DNA of 64,000 nt from Sclerurus mexicanus (Eukaryota > Chordata > Aves > Passeriformes > Furnariidae): the NCBI GenBank assembly GCA_013396755.1, contig VWZF01002590.1, positions 1 through 64,000 of the forward strand, read 5' to 3'. A program made the translations under genes and the position numbers. Shown piece after piece: positions 54,301 through 62,700 of the stretch; within the stretch, counting starts at the first letter, position 1, and each line of letters opens with the position of its first letter. The notes beneath the pieces are model-generated. The model had not been told where the DNA came from. It worked only from the letters and a program-made list of their open reading frames with translations, and did not search any database.

Positions 54301-57300
54301 CCTTTATAAAGTGTTTTCTAAATGTTTAAAGCAACTCAGAGACTAGTAGATGTTTACAGGTCTAACCCTTTCAAAAAAGAGTTGGCACATCTGTCACACA
54401 TTGCTTTAAGAATTTAAGAACAAAACAAGTTAAGAGCTTACTAGTTTCATAATCCTCTCATAAGGCATAGTCTAGGAGACAGAAAATTTGCCTGAGTCCA
54501 CTTCAGAGATAGAGGAAAGAAGCAGTGTGGACATTTTATTAAATTCATCAGTATGTATAAATTCAGAGTCCAAAACATAACAAAAGGCCTGGTGAAAATG
54601 AGGAAAACTTTCAAAAGAGTTACCACACAAAAATAATTACATTCCTTCTCAAATCTCCTCAAGTTTGTCAATTGGAACTTGACGGAAAAGAGATACCTCA
54701 AAGCTGTTATCTGTTATTAAGATTTGGCCAGTCAGCTATTGCTGTTGTCTTACAAGAATTGGCTTTGGGAGCATGGCAGAAGTGAAATGAGGTGTAACCT
54801 GACCCATTTTCTCTCTGATTTCTGGGCTGCACAGCACAAACATCTTTAAAAGTAGGTGCTGAGACTACGGAGGTACTTCCATGTCCATTAGATGTATCAT
54901 TATTGACACTTAAGCCTTCAGGAGTTAGAGCTAGAAAACACTTCTACCATTTCTAGAGCAACTACAGAACTTCAGAGTAATGTTCACTTAAAAAACTGAC
55001 TTACAAGTGGTTCAGATCCCACATATTTGCAAGAAAACCTTCAGTTTCAAGTCTGTTGCAATGTGTGTTTCAGACTTGATAGTCTTTATAGATGATATAT
55101 GGGCAAATGGGATATGTACAGTGTGAAAACAGCACATGCTTTGCCATGCAAGCACTGTTACCTCAGTGGGATCCATTCATCTTCCTGTTTAAGTGCAATT
55201 CCTTACTGCCTACCAGCTATTTTGTGTACATAAGTATGTGTCCTGGCTAGAGGGAGAAATGCAGCTGCTGAGATGGTCTTCACAGGCAAACAGACCTCAG
55301 GAATCACGAACTGCCCAGCCATCAGCAGTGCCCCCAGAAGGTTGTCTCGGCCGTCATTCTGCAACTCGTATATGGGCACCTGAAGAGCAGAGACTGAAAT
55401 TACACCCTGGCTCTTATGTAAAGCCTACACAGCAGAAAAAATTAGTCCAACTTATGCAATACAAATACATGAATAATTTATGTAACAATGATTTATGACA
55501 AAAAAAGTTTTCTTCATCCAAGCTATTTTAGACTACAGCGGATGGCAAAATTTCTCTCTGTGCTTAGGAGATTTTTACAATTTAACTGCTTAAAAACTGA
55601 TATAGAGATGACTCTAGTGTGATTAAGCATATTAAGACTGGCTCAGGAAAAATATAAAAACTAAAAAGCAGTCATAGTTAACATGACTGAGCATGGGAGA
55701 ACTGATGATGCAGAGAAAAAGCAACAGCCCCAGATCATGCAGACCTGTCACTACGGGCTTCACAACAGCTCTCTTGCACCACCTTTCCTCACAGTATGGA
55801 GAAACTGAGCCAGCAGGTTATTACTGACAGAAAAGGGCAAGATTAAAACCAGAAATTTGGTCTGCTGAGTGATGACTTCCATGCCTTTTCAGATTGCCTC
55901 TTTATTAACAGGTCTTCAGAGCTCCTTTCAGCAGTGAAAAAAAAAAAAAGTCACATGCTCCCTTGCCAGATCATATGTTAGGCAGATCTCCAAGCAATAA
56001 AGTCAAAAAGAAAGCAAAACCTTGACTGTGATGTATCACGACTAGACTGCCCCACGTCAAGACAGTAAGTGGGAGTCTACTCCTTCCTAGACTTTTGTAT
56101 TTTGACTTCAAATAGACCACATGTGAAAGGGAAGTTATGAGACTGGGGAGGGGAATTTTACAGTGTGATGTTTCATCTCTCCTTTGTGATTAGAGCTGTA
56201 TTTTACGTTCAAGCAAGCTATTCTAGTAAGACAATCCCTCCCCCTCAGACAATATGCAAAGAGCTGATCTCCAGCTAAGAGAATGAAAATTAATAAATGT
56301 AGTCTTCAGAGGAAAGGAAACAGACCATATTAGATGCTTTGTGGAACAGAAATTATCAAAAATGCATCTAATGATTAGATCTTATTACAAAAAATTATAA
56401 AAATGCAACTAATGAGTAACACAAGTTGGGGTAACAACTGATGAAGTAAAAAGCAAGAAGCTTCAGGGCTTTAAAAGAAAAAAAACCAGCTAACAACCAG
56501 TGGCCACCTGAGGCTAGAAAGATGCTTCTCATATAAACCGATTAATACACAATGGCCAATGACAGGCTCTTACATCTTCCTCTGAAGCATCTGGCCCCAG
56601 CCATAATGAACTACGGGTCCGATTTAGTACAGAGTTGTAAAGTCATTAATGATAAAATTATGGGGCAGATCCTCAGCTGGTGAGGCCGTCAATTCTCACT
56701 GATTTCTGTCAGCACTGTGACCATTCACCCTGGCATGGGGCCTGCTAAACAGTGATAATCGGGACACAACCAAGTTTTGCATATAAAAACTAAAAATGAG
56801 GCTTCCTGCTTCAACTTCAAATTAGTTCCATTACCTGAGATCCTGTGAGAACAACAGTTTTACCCAGGTTCTCACACATGAAGGATAAGGCTGAAGCTGT
56901 ATATGCCATAGTATCAGTACCGTGAAGGATCACAAAACCATCGTACTTTTCATAGTGCTCCTGGAGATGGAGAGACAGTTTTCACATTGTTAGAGCAATG
57001 CACTGCCACCAGCAAGTGAGGTACACAGTGCATTAATTTCACTGATACAGGCAACAGCAAAATACTTTGAAGGGTAGTGCATTCATAATTCTTCCTAAAG
57101 TCATCCTGTTTCCAGTTTAAATACAATTAAGGGTTAATAGGACACTAAGCACTAGAGCCAGTAATTCTAATTATGGAACAGTCAAAGAGATTCTTCCATG
57201 TATACATATTAATGGAGCATTTTTAAACCAGAAGACTGCTAATTAGGAAAAGCTTAGCAATGGCTTTAAACAGGAATGTTAACATATGCAAATTAGTCGT

Positions 57301-59795
57301 ATAGTCTGATTTCTTGTTGCCGCTTTTACTTTAGGGATTACACCATTTACAGGAACAGATTAGGCAAACCAAGGCTATCATAACATACAGAAAAAACAGT
57401 TCATTTAATCCGAGTTGCAAGCAGGCAAACTGCCAGTGTCAGAGCGCCCTCTTCTGATGGAAAGTCATCCTATCCATAGCAGAAAGCGGTGAAGAGGCTT
57501 CTTATTCATTAATGTGCGTTCACTTGCTGGTGTTTGAGAAGCTTCATTACACTATGAGGCACATGCAGATGTAAAAACTAATTTTACAAGAATTTTAATC
57601 TACATACAATTCCACACAGGAGTTTTTTTTAATGCAAAGCCATGAATCACACAGCTCATCCTATTATAATAAAGTCATCTGTTGGCTTTTGGAGGGAAAA
57701 GGAATTGGTTCCTCTGTTTTAAGAGTGATGGACATAATAAGAGAGACACTGCTGCCTCTGATGTAATTTGGTAACATGGAAAGGTCTACATAGAACTATT
57801 AAGCAGATGTATGAAATGCCAGTGTGGGGGAAAAACAAGATTTCTTTTTATTTACACTTCATATGTTACAACAGGCACACACACCTGGCATGTCCTGATA
57901 ACAGGTCACCTCCAAACTCACCTGTAGGTTTCTGCTTGTCCTTTATGCTATTTCTTCACTGATACTCATGTCTACCTGTTGTTACCTACTGGAAGTTGCA
58001 GGGGATTTCTGCTTATCTCTAACAACTGAGCCAACAGAACAACTTGCCAGTGTTGCAAGATGTTTCTGTAGACCAAACTATAGCCTGATGCAAAAAGCAT
58101 GCTACAGCTATTCACCAGCACAGTAACAAGGTTAGTAGGTTTCAAGAAGGAACAAGGTCACAGAAATAGCCACTTGTCCTCTTTAAATCAGTATGCTCAC
58201 AAATATTTTCAGCCTTATAAATCTTATTAGATGTGAAAGAACATAGTTTGGTTTAAGCTTCATACTGTAAAAGATCAGACTGGCAATTAAAGAAATATCC
58301 CATAGAAATGTCTTGGAATATTTCAGTGTGGAAAGTCATCAGCACTTTACAGCTGTGCCAAGCACATGTCCAAGATGAACACAAAGTGGCAGTGTCTATA
58401 CACAAGCTGGAGAGTTGAGTTTCTTTTTTTTCCTTCTCAGCACTCTTAAATTGGACTACATGAACTGGACATTTCTACATATAAGAGAACCTGCATTCTG
58501 TGCACAAGAAATAAACACTTCTTTTTTTCTTTTTTTTTTTTAATAAAAACTAATATGCCAGTATGGAAGAAAGATAAATTCTCTCCTGTTCAGCATGAGA
58601 CTGCTTCCTTCTCTTGGCCCTGGGCTTTTCCCAGCTGCACCCCTGCTCCATCCCAGAGGCTTTCCGTTCACACACCAGCTCCATCTCTTCTTTGCCCTGG
58701 CAGTATGCATTTGATAGGAGAAGCAAACTCCCTAGTTGGGTGGTTTCTGGATTAGAGAGCCTCAAGGTGAAAGACTGTTTCCTGGATCTTCAGCATCATT
58801 CTCTGCATTATTAAACTGTTCACGTGCACTGCTACTGTGTGGTCAAAGAAGGGAATTTACACTATAAAGCCCACTATCATAGAGAGAGCAGGAGGGGAAA
58901 AGCAGTATCTTCCTAGCCCCATGCTTATTTATTTCTAATAGCTACGTATGAATTCCTGGTGTGAAGCATTTGAAGTGTTTTGCATTTCTGCTTTTTTAAA
59001 AGGACACAGCTAAGTTCAGACACAGGGACAGGAGTAGAGAAATGCTGATTTTTTTAATCCAGAGAAGGATGTAATAAATTTATCCATATATGCAGAAATA
59101 TCTATGGCTTTAAACATTTCCCACTGTGGAAAAAACTAACATTTTTCCAAGTGGTTGCAAAGACAACGATACTCAAGTCCATGTGAGTCCAGTGTAAAAA
59201 AGGCATAAAGATACAAAATTATTTCCTATGCCAATAGCCAACTATGGAGCTATTTGAACACTCAAATGATGTGTAACTAAGAAACCTTCAATTAAGTTAC
59301 CTACACTTAAGGTTTTTATTCAACATTTTTGGACAGTGAATTTGATTCAACATTTTAAAACACATCAACCTACATATTACATACCTTATTCAATTATGGC
59401 TGCAATTTTTCTATTTGTTTTATTGCATGGAATTATGGCATGGCTTATCATTGGAAGAACTATATAACTTTAAAGAGGTTGCAACATATTCAAAAGAAAA
59501 AAAATTGGCAAACCTTGCAAGCACAGTACTTGTTACTTTGCAAGTAACTAAGTAGGGTACCTAACATTTAAAGAAATAAATATATATATGTAGCACTACT
59601 GAATTGTTTTATCTTGCTAGATATAGGTATACTGCTGGCTTTGTTTTAAGTGACAAACCAGTTCTTATCCCATACCACAGTACCTCAAGTTTCTTTGCAA
59701 TTTTGGCCCAGTCATCTGGTGTCATGTTGGAAGAATCCAGCAGTGGTGAGAGCTCGAGGATTGTGTAGAAGATTCTTTTGTTTTGCTTAGAGACC
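24259..59795 (-). CDS. ASPG: ASPG, L-asparaginase / lysophospholipase with ankyrin repeats (5' partial, 13 exons)
   Basis: Cytosolic type I asparaginase: hydrolyses L-asparagine to aspartate and ammonia; mammalian homologues are also described as 60 kDa lysophospholipase. Coding segments on the minus strand: 59684-59795, 56835-56960, 55296-55379, 54097-54223, 47343-47455, 45650-45835, 42610-42723, 39499-39618, 38327-38422, 37336-37499, 30901-30987, 24628-24727, 24259-24312. All introns are GT-AG and all junction phases agree, giving 493 residues plus stop. Visible family marks are HGTDTM (catalytic Thr-Asp pair), NDGRDN, RGNRVTK (catalytic Lys), NCTQC, a GGDMTPEAALTKL segment and NLRGEM, followed by about five ankyrin repeats. 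The mammalian protein is about 570 residues, so roughly 67 N-terminal residues, including the TGGTIG nucleophile motif, are missing and should lie beyond the right edge. No frameshift or internal stop was found. Confidence 0.95.
24313..24627 (-). other. ASPG intron (last), 315 bases
   Basis: Shortest intron of the gene; nothing else seen in it. Confidence 0.85.
24628..24727 (-). CDS. ASPG: ASPG exon (penultimate ankyrin repeat)
   Basis: 100 bases: one base plus 33 codons, reading LTAKGDVDGLYAWYLAGADL then EQPGYDGRNPLKV. Homologous to the mammalian segment with the AGADL-x-QPGYDG motif. Acceptor ttccag, donor gtaagt after GTA. Separated from the last exon by only 315 bases. Confidence 0.95.
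24728..30900 (-). other. ASPG intron, 6.2 kb
   Basis: No second gene or clear mobile element recognised. Open frames near 25.7-26.2 and 29.3-29.6 kb show no family resemblance. Confidence 0.7.
30901..30987 (-). CDS. ASPG: ASPG exon (ankyrin repeat 3/4, small exon)
   Basis: 87 bases: one base plus 28 codons plus two bases. Reads HIQVINLLRETGAHLSSQDL then ENVGTILC. No ATG-initiated reading frame marks it; I found it by looking for the segment needed between the neighbouring ankyrin exons. The preceding AG+G gives Arg, and its trailing AG plus the next exon's C gives Ser, so both junctions close exactly. Acceptor is the unusual ataaag; donor gtaaat. Confidence 0.9.
30988..37335 (-). other. ASPG intron, 6.3 kb
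   Basis: AT-rich; nothing recognised on either strand. Confidence 0.7.
37336..37499 (-). CDS. ASPG: ASPG exon (ankyrin repeats 2 and 3)
   Basis: 164 bases: 54 codons plus two bases shared with the next exon. Carries a textbook ankyrin repeat, YDGRTPLHIAASEGHLPLVE, then YLLTSGATVYARDRYGSTPL. Acceptor tttgtag is followed by a G run; the start at 37499 is the one that keeps frame with the preceding exon. Donor gtaac. Confidence 0.96.
37500..38326 (-). other. ASPG intron, 0.8 kb
   Basis: Nothing recognised. Confidence 0.8.
38327..38422 (-). CDS. ASPG: ASPG exon (first ankyrin repeat)
   Basis: 96 bases, 32 codons, phase 0 at both ends. Reads ELEAVRDALIPTLACAAAKL then GDIDALRAIAEM, matching the helix pair opening the ankyrin domain in vertebrate ASPG (LACAAA-x-x-GD). 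Acceptor ttctcag, donor gtaatg. Confidence 0.94.
38423..39498 (-). other. ASPG intron, 1.1 kb
   Basis: Holds the old CR1-like fragment near 38.8 kb; otherwise nothing seen. Confidence 0.8.
38745..38895 (-). mobile_element. old CR1-like fragment in ASPG intron
   Basis: Forward gagttggaaaagaccatata then gtccagtg, followed further on by gtgtaacctggacttgcaaa, cctacactgat and ccctaggctccctgaatg. This follows the order of an old CR1 3' region (ttggaaaagac...; tgtccaacctg...aaaacctccagtgat; ccctaggcaacc). Heavily mutated. Confidence 0.5.
39499..39618 (-). CDS. ASPG: ASPG exon (NLRGEM and linker to ankyrin domain)
   Basis: 120 bases, 40 codons, phase 0 at both ends. Begins MLSENLRGEM, the end of the asparaginase fold (NLRGE(M/L) in family members), then a less conserved linker ending SLSISSKE. 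The ATG at its first codon is internal, not a start. Acceptor ttttcag, donor gtatat. Confidence 0.93.
39619..42609 (-). other. ASPG intron, 3.0 kb
   Basis: Nothing recognised beyond short A and T runs. Confidence 0.7.
42610..42723 (-). CDS. ASPG: ASPG exon (GGDMTPEAALTKL segment)
   Basis: 114 bases, 38 codons, phase 0 at both ends. Reads TLADVGVIPGGDMTPEAALT then KLSYTLSKRNLSWEEKKQ, the conserved asparaginase C-terminal domain segment (G-x-DMT-x-EAAL-x-KL). Acceptor attcag, donor gtaaat. Confidence 0.95.
42724..45649 (-). other. ASPG intron, 2.9 kb
   Basis: Nothing recognised. Confidence 0.7.
45650..45835 (-). CDS. ASPG: ASPG exon (C-terminal asparaginase domain, NCTQC)
   Basis: The longest coding exon here: 186 bases, 62 codons, phase 0 at both ends. 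Contains FLQPPIEGIVLETYGSGNAP and VVILNCTQCLRGSV...YATGQ. The TQC segment aligns with the C-terminal domain of type I enzymes, where in Escherichia coli AnsA the Cys lies in the allosteric asparagine site; whether the avian enzyme is allosteric cannot be read from sequence. Acceptor aaacag, donor gtgagg. Confidence 0.96.
45836..47342 (-). other. ASPG intron, 1.5 kb
   Basis: Nothing recognised. Confidence 0.75.
47343..47455 (-). CDS. ASPG: ASPG exon (inter-domain strand and helix)
   Basis: 113 bases: two bases completing an ATA codon (Ile) split across the intron, then 37 codons reading NWETVWRANTKKKFRVHTNM and NRNVGLLRIFPGITAAA. Homologous to the ASPG region with motif VGLLR(L/I)(Y/F)PGI. 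Acceptor ttcatag, donor gtaagt (consensus). Confidence 0.93.
50584..50622. repeat. (CA)n microsatellite in ASPG intron
   Basis: About 18 CA units with one cata interruption. Likely length-polymorphic. Confidence 0.9.
51285..51350 (+). mobile_element. possible CR1 tail remnant in ASPG intron
   Basis: The segment gctgggtagatgagcccaaa then agggccttccaacctgctg resembles the sense CR1 3' end (ggatgacc...gaggtcccttccaacct). Very short; may be chance. Confidence 0.3.
54097..54223 (-). CDS. ASPG: ASPG exon with catalytic lysine (RGNRVTK)
   Basis: 127 bases: 42 codons plus one base carried into the next exon. Reads VCLYFYNKLYRGNRVTKVDA then a serine-rich loop and SPNLPPLANAEVDIT. The Lys of RGNRVTK (codon 54173-54175) aligns with the catalytic lysine of bacterial and mammalian type I asparaginases. 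Acceptor tcttgcag, donor gtaagc. Confidence 0.96.
54224..55295 (-). other. ASPG intron, 1.1 kb
   Basis: Nothing recognised. Its donor is the weak gtctgt. Confidence 0.8.
55296..55379 (-). CDS. ASPG: ASPG exon (NDGRDN segment)
   Basis: 84 bases, 28 codons, phase 0 at both ends. Reads VPIYELQNDGRDNLLGALLM then AGQFVIPE, clearly homologous to the vertebrate ASPG stretch around SDGREN. Acceptor is ctcttcag. The donor is gtctgt, weaker than every other donor in this gene. Confidence 0.94.
55785..55895 (-). repeat. possible MIR-like SINE fragment in ASPG intron
   Basis: Forward sequence tatggagaaactgagcc, then gcaggtta, then gggcaagattaaaaccag, then tctgctgagtgatgact resembles the MIR reverse complement (gggaaactgaggc ... 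gcaggattagaaccc ... ctgactcc). Highly diverged. Confidence 0.4.
56660..56738. repeat. ancient palindromic interspersed repeat (second copy, in ASPG intron)
   Basis: Forward: ggggcagatcctcagctggt, then a diverged centre with ctcactgatttctgtcagc, then gaccattcaccctggc. Same family as the copy near 8.5 kb; the gcagatcctcagctggtg arm is well preserved and the other arm is heavily mutated. Confidence 0.5.
56835..56960 (-). CDS. ASPG: ASPG exon with catalytic HGTDTM motif
   Basis: 126 bases, 42 codons, phase 0 at both ends, acceptor ctccag and donor gtaatg. Contains FVILHGTDTMAYTASALSF, the second asparaginase signature. By family knowledge the Thr (codon 56916-56918) and Asp (codon 56913-56915) form part of the catalytic triad with a later Lys. 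Ends with TVVLTGSQ, which continues into VPIYE of the next exon. Confidence 0.96.
56961..59683 (-). other. ASPG intron, 2.7 kb
   Basis: Only a T-rich run at about 58520-58541 stands out. Confidence 0.75.
59684..59795 (-). CDS. ASPG: ASPG exon, first visible (asparaginase N-terminal domain)
   Basis: 112 bases between acceptor ttgcag and donor gtactg. One base completes a codon from the unseen upstream exon, then 37 codons follow reading VSKQNKRIFYTILEL...DSSNMTPDDWAKIAKKLE. This matches the vertebrate ASPG segment in which the ligand-contacting DSS(D/N)MT motif precedes the helix leading to the HGTDTM exon. Ends in phase 0, matching the next exon. Confidence 0.93.
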
Positions 59796-62700
59796 CTGCA
59801 AAGAATTGAATTGGAAAAAAAAAATTCTTAGAACTAGTATAATCTCATCACTTCTGATTTTTTCTTTAAATCAGTAGTTTTCACCCATTTCCTCCCCATC
59901 TCCCAAACTGATGTGAAAAAAAGGCCTTAGATTTGGAAATTAAATTCCAGGTTTATAAGTTCATGGCTTGATGTCGTTAAAAGCACAAACAACTAAATTT
60001 AATTTTAATAATAAATAAAATTTGGGAGGCAGAGAGAAGCTGTCAAAACTAAAGTCAGAAAAGAAGAACCCAGGCCTACACTGTTTAAGTTTGGAATTAG
60101 TTCTAGTAGAAGTCAATACAAAGCCTTAAGCTATTGAGAGAAATCTATAAAGCTCCCAATGTTTATAGGGGGGTCAACAGAAGAATTGCAACAACTTCTT
60201 CATTCTTTGATAAGTATAAATAAATACTCTTTCCTGACACAAGGGGTATTTTAAAAGACTTGCAACTAAGATTCATTTTTGTGGCTTTTAGAAAATACAT
60301 TAATTTTTTCTGACCTCAGATTTCAGAATAAAACTCCTTTAGTTCTTCAAGAGAAATGTTGCCTTTGCTAGTAATAGGCTAACTTTGTAAAAGATCAGTC
60401 CCAGCCTATTAGACACATTGTCACCTTGTTATGGAAGTCTGCTCTATGGTGCCAGCTTTACCTTGTTATGTGGAGTTTAAGGATGTGATAATAGCAAAAA
60501 TCTTAAAATACTGCCATAGGTTGAAAACAGAGACCTCAGGACCATAAACAACTCCTTGGCCATCAATTACTGGTCACTGAACAACTGCAGCCTTGACAGC
60601 TGGGAAATGACTGCTCCAGGTATAGTAAAAATAAGCCTTAGCAGCTATGCATGGGAAAAAAAAAATCCAAACCAAACCAAAACCAGTCAGGCAATGGGAT
60701 AAAGCATCCATGGGGTGAGGAATATGACACTTTCAAACATCATGCAGTGTGTATGCAGCAGATAGAGACCAAGGACTAAAAAGTGTCTAGATACTTAAAC
60801 ATCTCACAAAAGTACACAATCCCAAATCTGGAGAGGATTTATCAAAGGCAGTGATGGCTATGGAATCACAGTGGGATTGTCCTAGCTCTAAGCATGCTGT
60901 CTGCTCTCCCTGTCTCCAAGGACCACAGCTCTCCCTTCCACCACCTTCCTGTCTCAAGAAATCCGACTCTTCAAAGACCTTTGATTTGGCACGTAAATGG
61001 ACTGCACACAGAGCATGTGTTATACCCCACAAAACATGCTCATTTCTCCACACTAGCTTTCTAACCTCTCAGAATAAAGTCAACTACATATAAATTCAAT
61101 TTGGCTGTTTAGATTTGGGGTAATAAAAGAACCTAGTACTACTATTTACTGCTACCTTTCTGCAGCTTGGAAGATGAAAGAGTATCCACCATTTTCACCC
61201 ATTCTTATGTTAGTTGGAATATGTTTCTATTTCCAAATGCTGCAGCCAACAAGCAGATAACAAAGAACTGCTGGAGGGCCAGCTTTGTCCTCTGCAGTCG
61301 CTCTTTCGTTCTTCCAGGCAGAGCCATCCAGAGCAGGTTTAACAGGATCTTCAGATGGCCTGAATGATGGAGGTTCTCTGTCAACTGTAACTGTGATAGA
61401 TACATTCACACTGGAAGACCAGTCAAAGAAGTTAAAGTATGGAAAAGATCAGGATACTGCATGGATGTGTAAAAGTTCTTGAAATAAGGTGCTTAGAGCA
61501 TGAAAAAGTTGATTACCTTCTCTTGGCATTTGCATTAGTGTTTTGTTCTCATTTGCAATTCTTGTATATATTTATAGCAATATAAAATATGCAAAACCAA
61601 GAGTCAATTATCAATTTCATAGAGTCACAGAATCACAGAATGGTTTGGGTTGGAAGGGACCTTAAAGATCATCCAATTCCAACTCCCCTGCCATGGGCTG
61701 GGATACCTTCCACTGGACCAGGTTGTTCAGAGCCCCAGCCAACATGGCCTTGGACACTTCCAGGGATGAAGCATCCACAGCTTCTCTGGACAACCTGTTC
61801 CAGTGCCTCACTGCCCTCTCAGTACAGAATTTCTTCCTAATATCTAATCTAAACCTACTCTCTTCCAGTTTGAAGCCACTCCCCTTCTCCAGTCGCTACA
61901 TGCTCTTGTAAAAAGTCTCTCTCCATCTTTCCTGTAAGTTCCCTTCAGGTACTGGAAGGCCACAATTAGGTCATCCTTAAGCCTTCTCTTTTCCAGACTG
62001 AACAATCCCAATTTTCTCAGCCTTTCCTCACTGGACACATGCTTCATCCCTCTAATCATCTTGGTGTCCCTCCTCTGGACTAGCTCCAACAGGTCCATAT
62101 CCTTCCAGTTCTGGGGACCCCAGAGCTGGATGCAGCACTGCAGGTGGGGTCTCACCAGAGCAGAGCAGAGGGGCAGAATCACCTCCCCCACCATGCTGCC
62201 CACACCGCTTTGGATGTAGCCCAGGACACAATTGGCTTTCTGGGCCAAAGGTGCACATGGCCAGCTCTCATCCACCAGCACCCCAAGTCCTTCTCGGCAG
62301 GGCTGCTCTCCATCTGTTCATTCCCAGCCTGTATTGACATCAGGGGTTGCCCTGACCCATGTACAGCACTTCACACTTGGTCTTGTTAAACCTCATGAGA
62401 TTCCCATGGGCCCAAGTCTTGAGCTTGTCCAGGTTCCTCTGGATGGGATCCCATCCTTCTGGTGTGTCAACAGCACCACTCAGCTTGGTGTCACCTGCAA
62501 ACCTGTGGAGGGCGCACTCGATTCCTTCATCTATGACATTAATGAAGATATTAAATATGATCCTAATATGGACGCCTGAGGGGTGCCATTTGTCACTGAT
62601 GTCCATCAGACTCTGAACTGTTGATCACCATCCTTGGGACATAACCATCCTATCAATTCCTCATCCACTGAACAGTCCACCCACTGAATCCATCTCTCTC

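Larger units (their letters stand above)
55380..56834 (-). other. ASPG intron, 1.5 kb
   Basis: Contains a possible MIR remnant near 55.8 kb and a palindromic repeat at 56.7 kb. Confidence 0.75.

Noticed and set aside
60787..61093. Open frames near 60.9 kb as missing 5' ASPG exons
   Set aside because: Neither strand encodes anything like TGGTIG or the FHDEE region expected upstream.
61844..62281. 145-codon minus-strand open frame as a host gene
   Set aside because: It is the C-terminal part of CR1 ORF2, flanked by frameshifts and the CR1 3' end.
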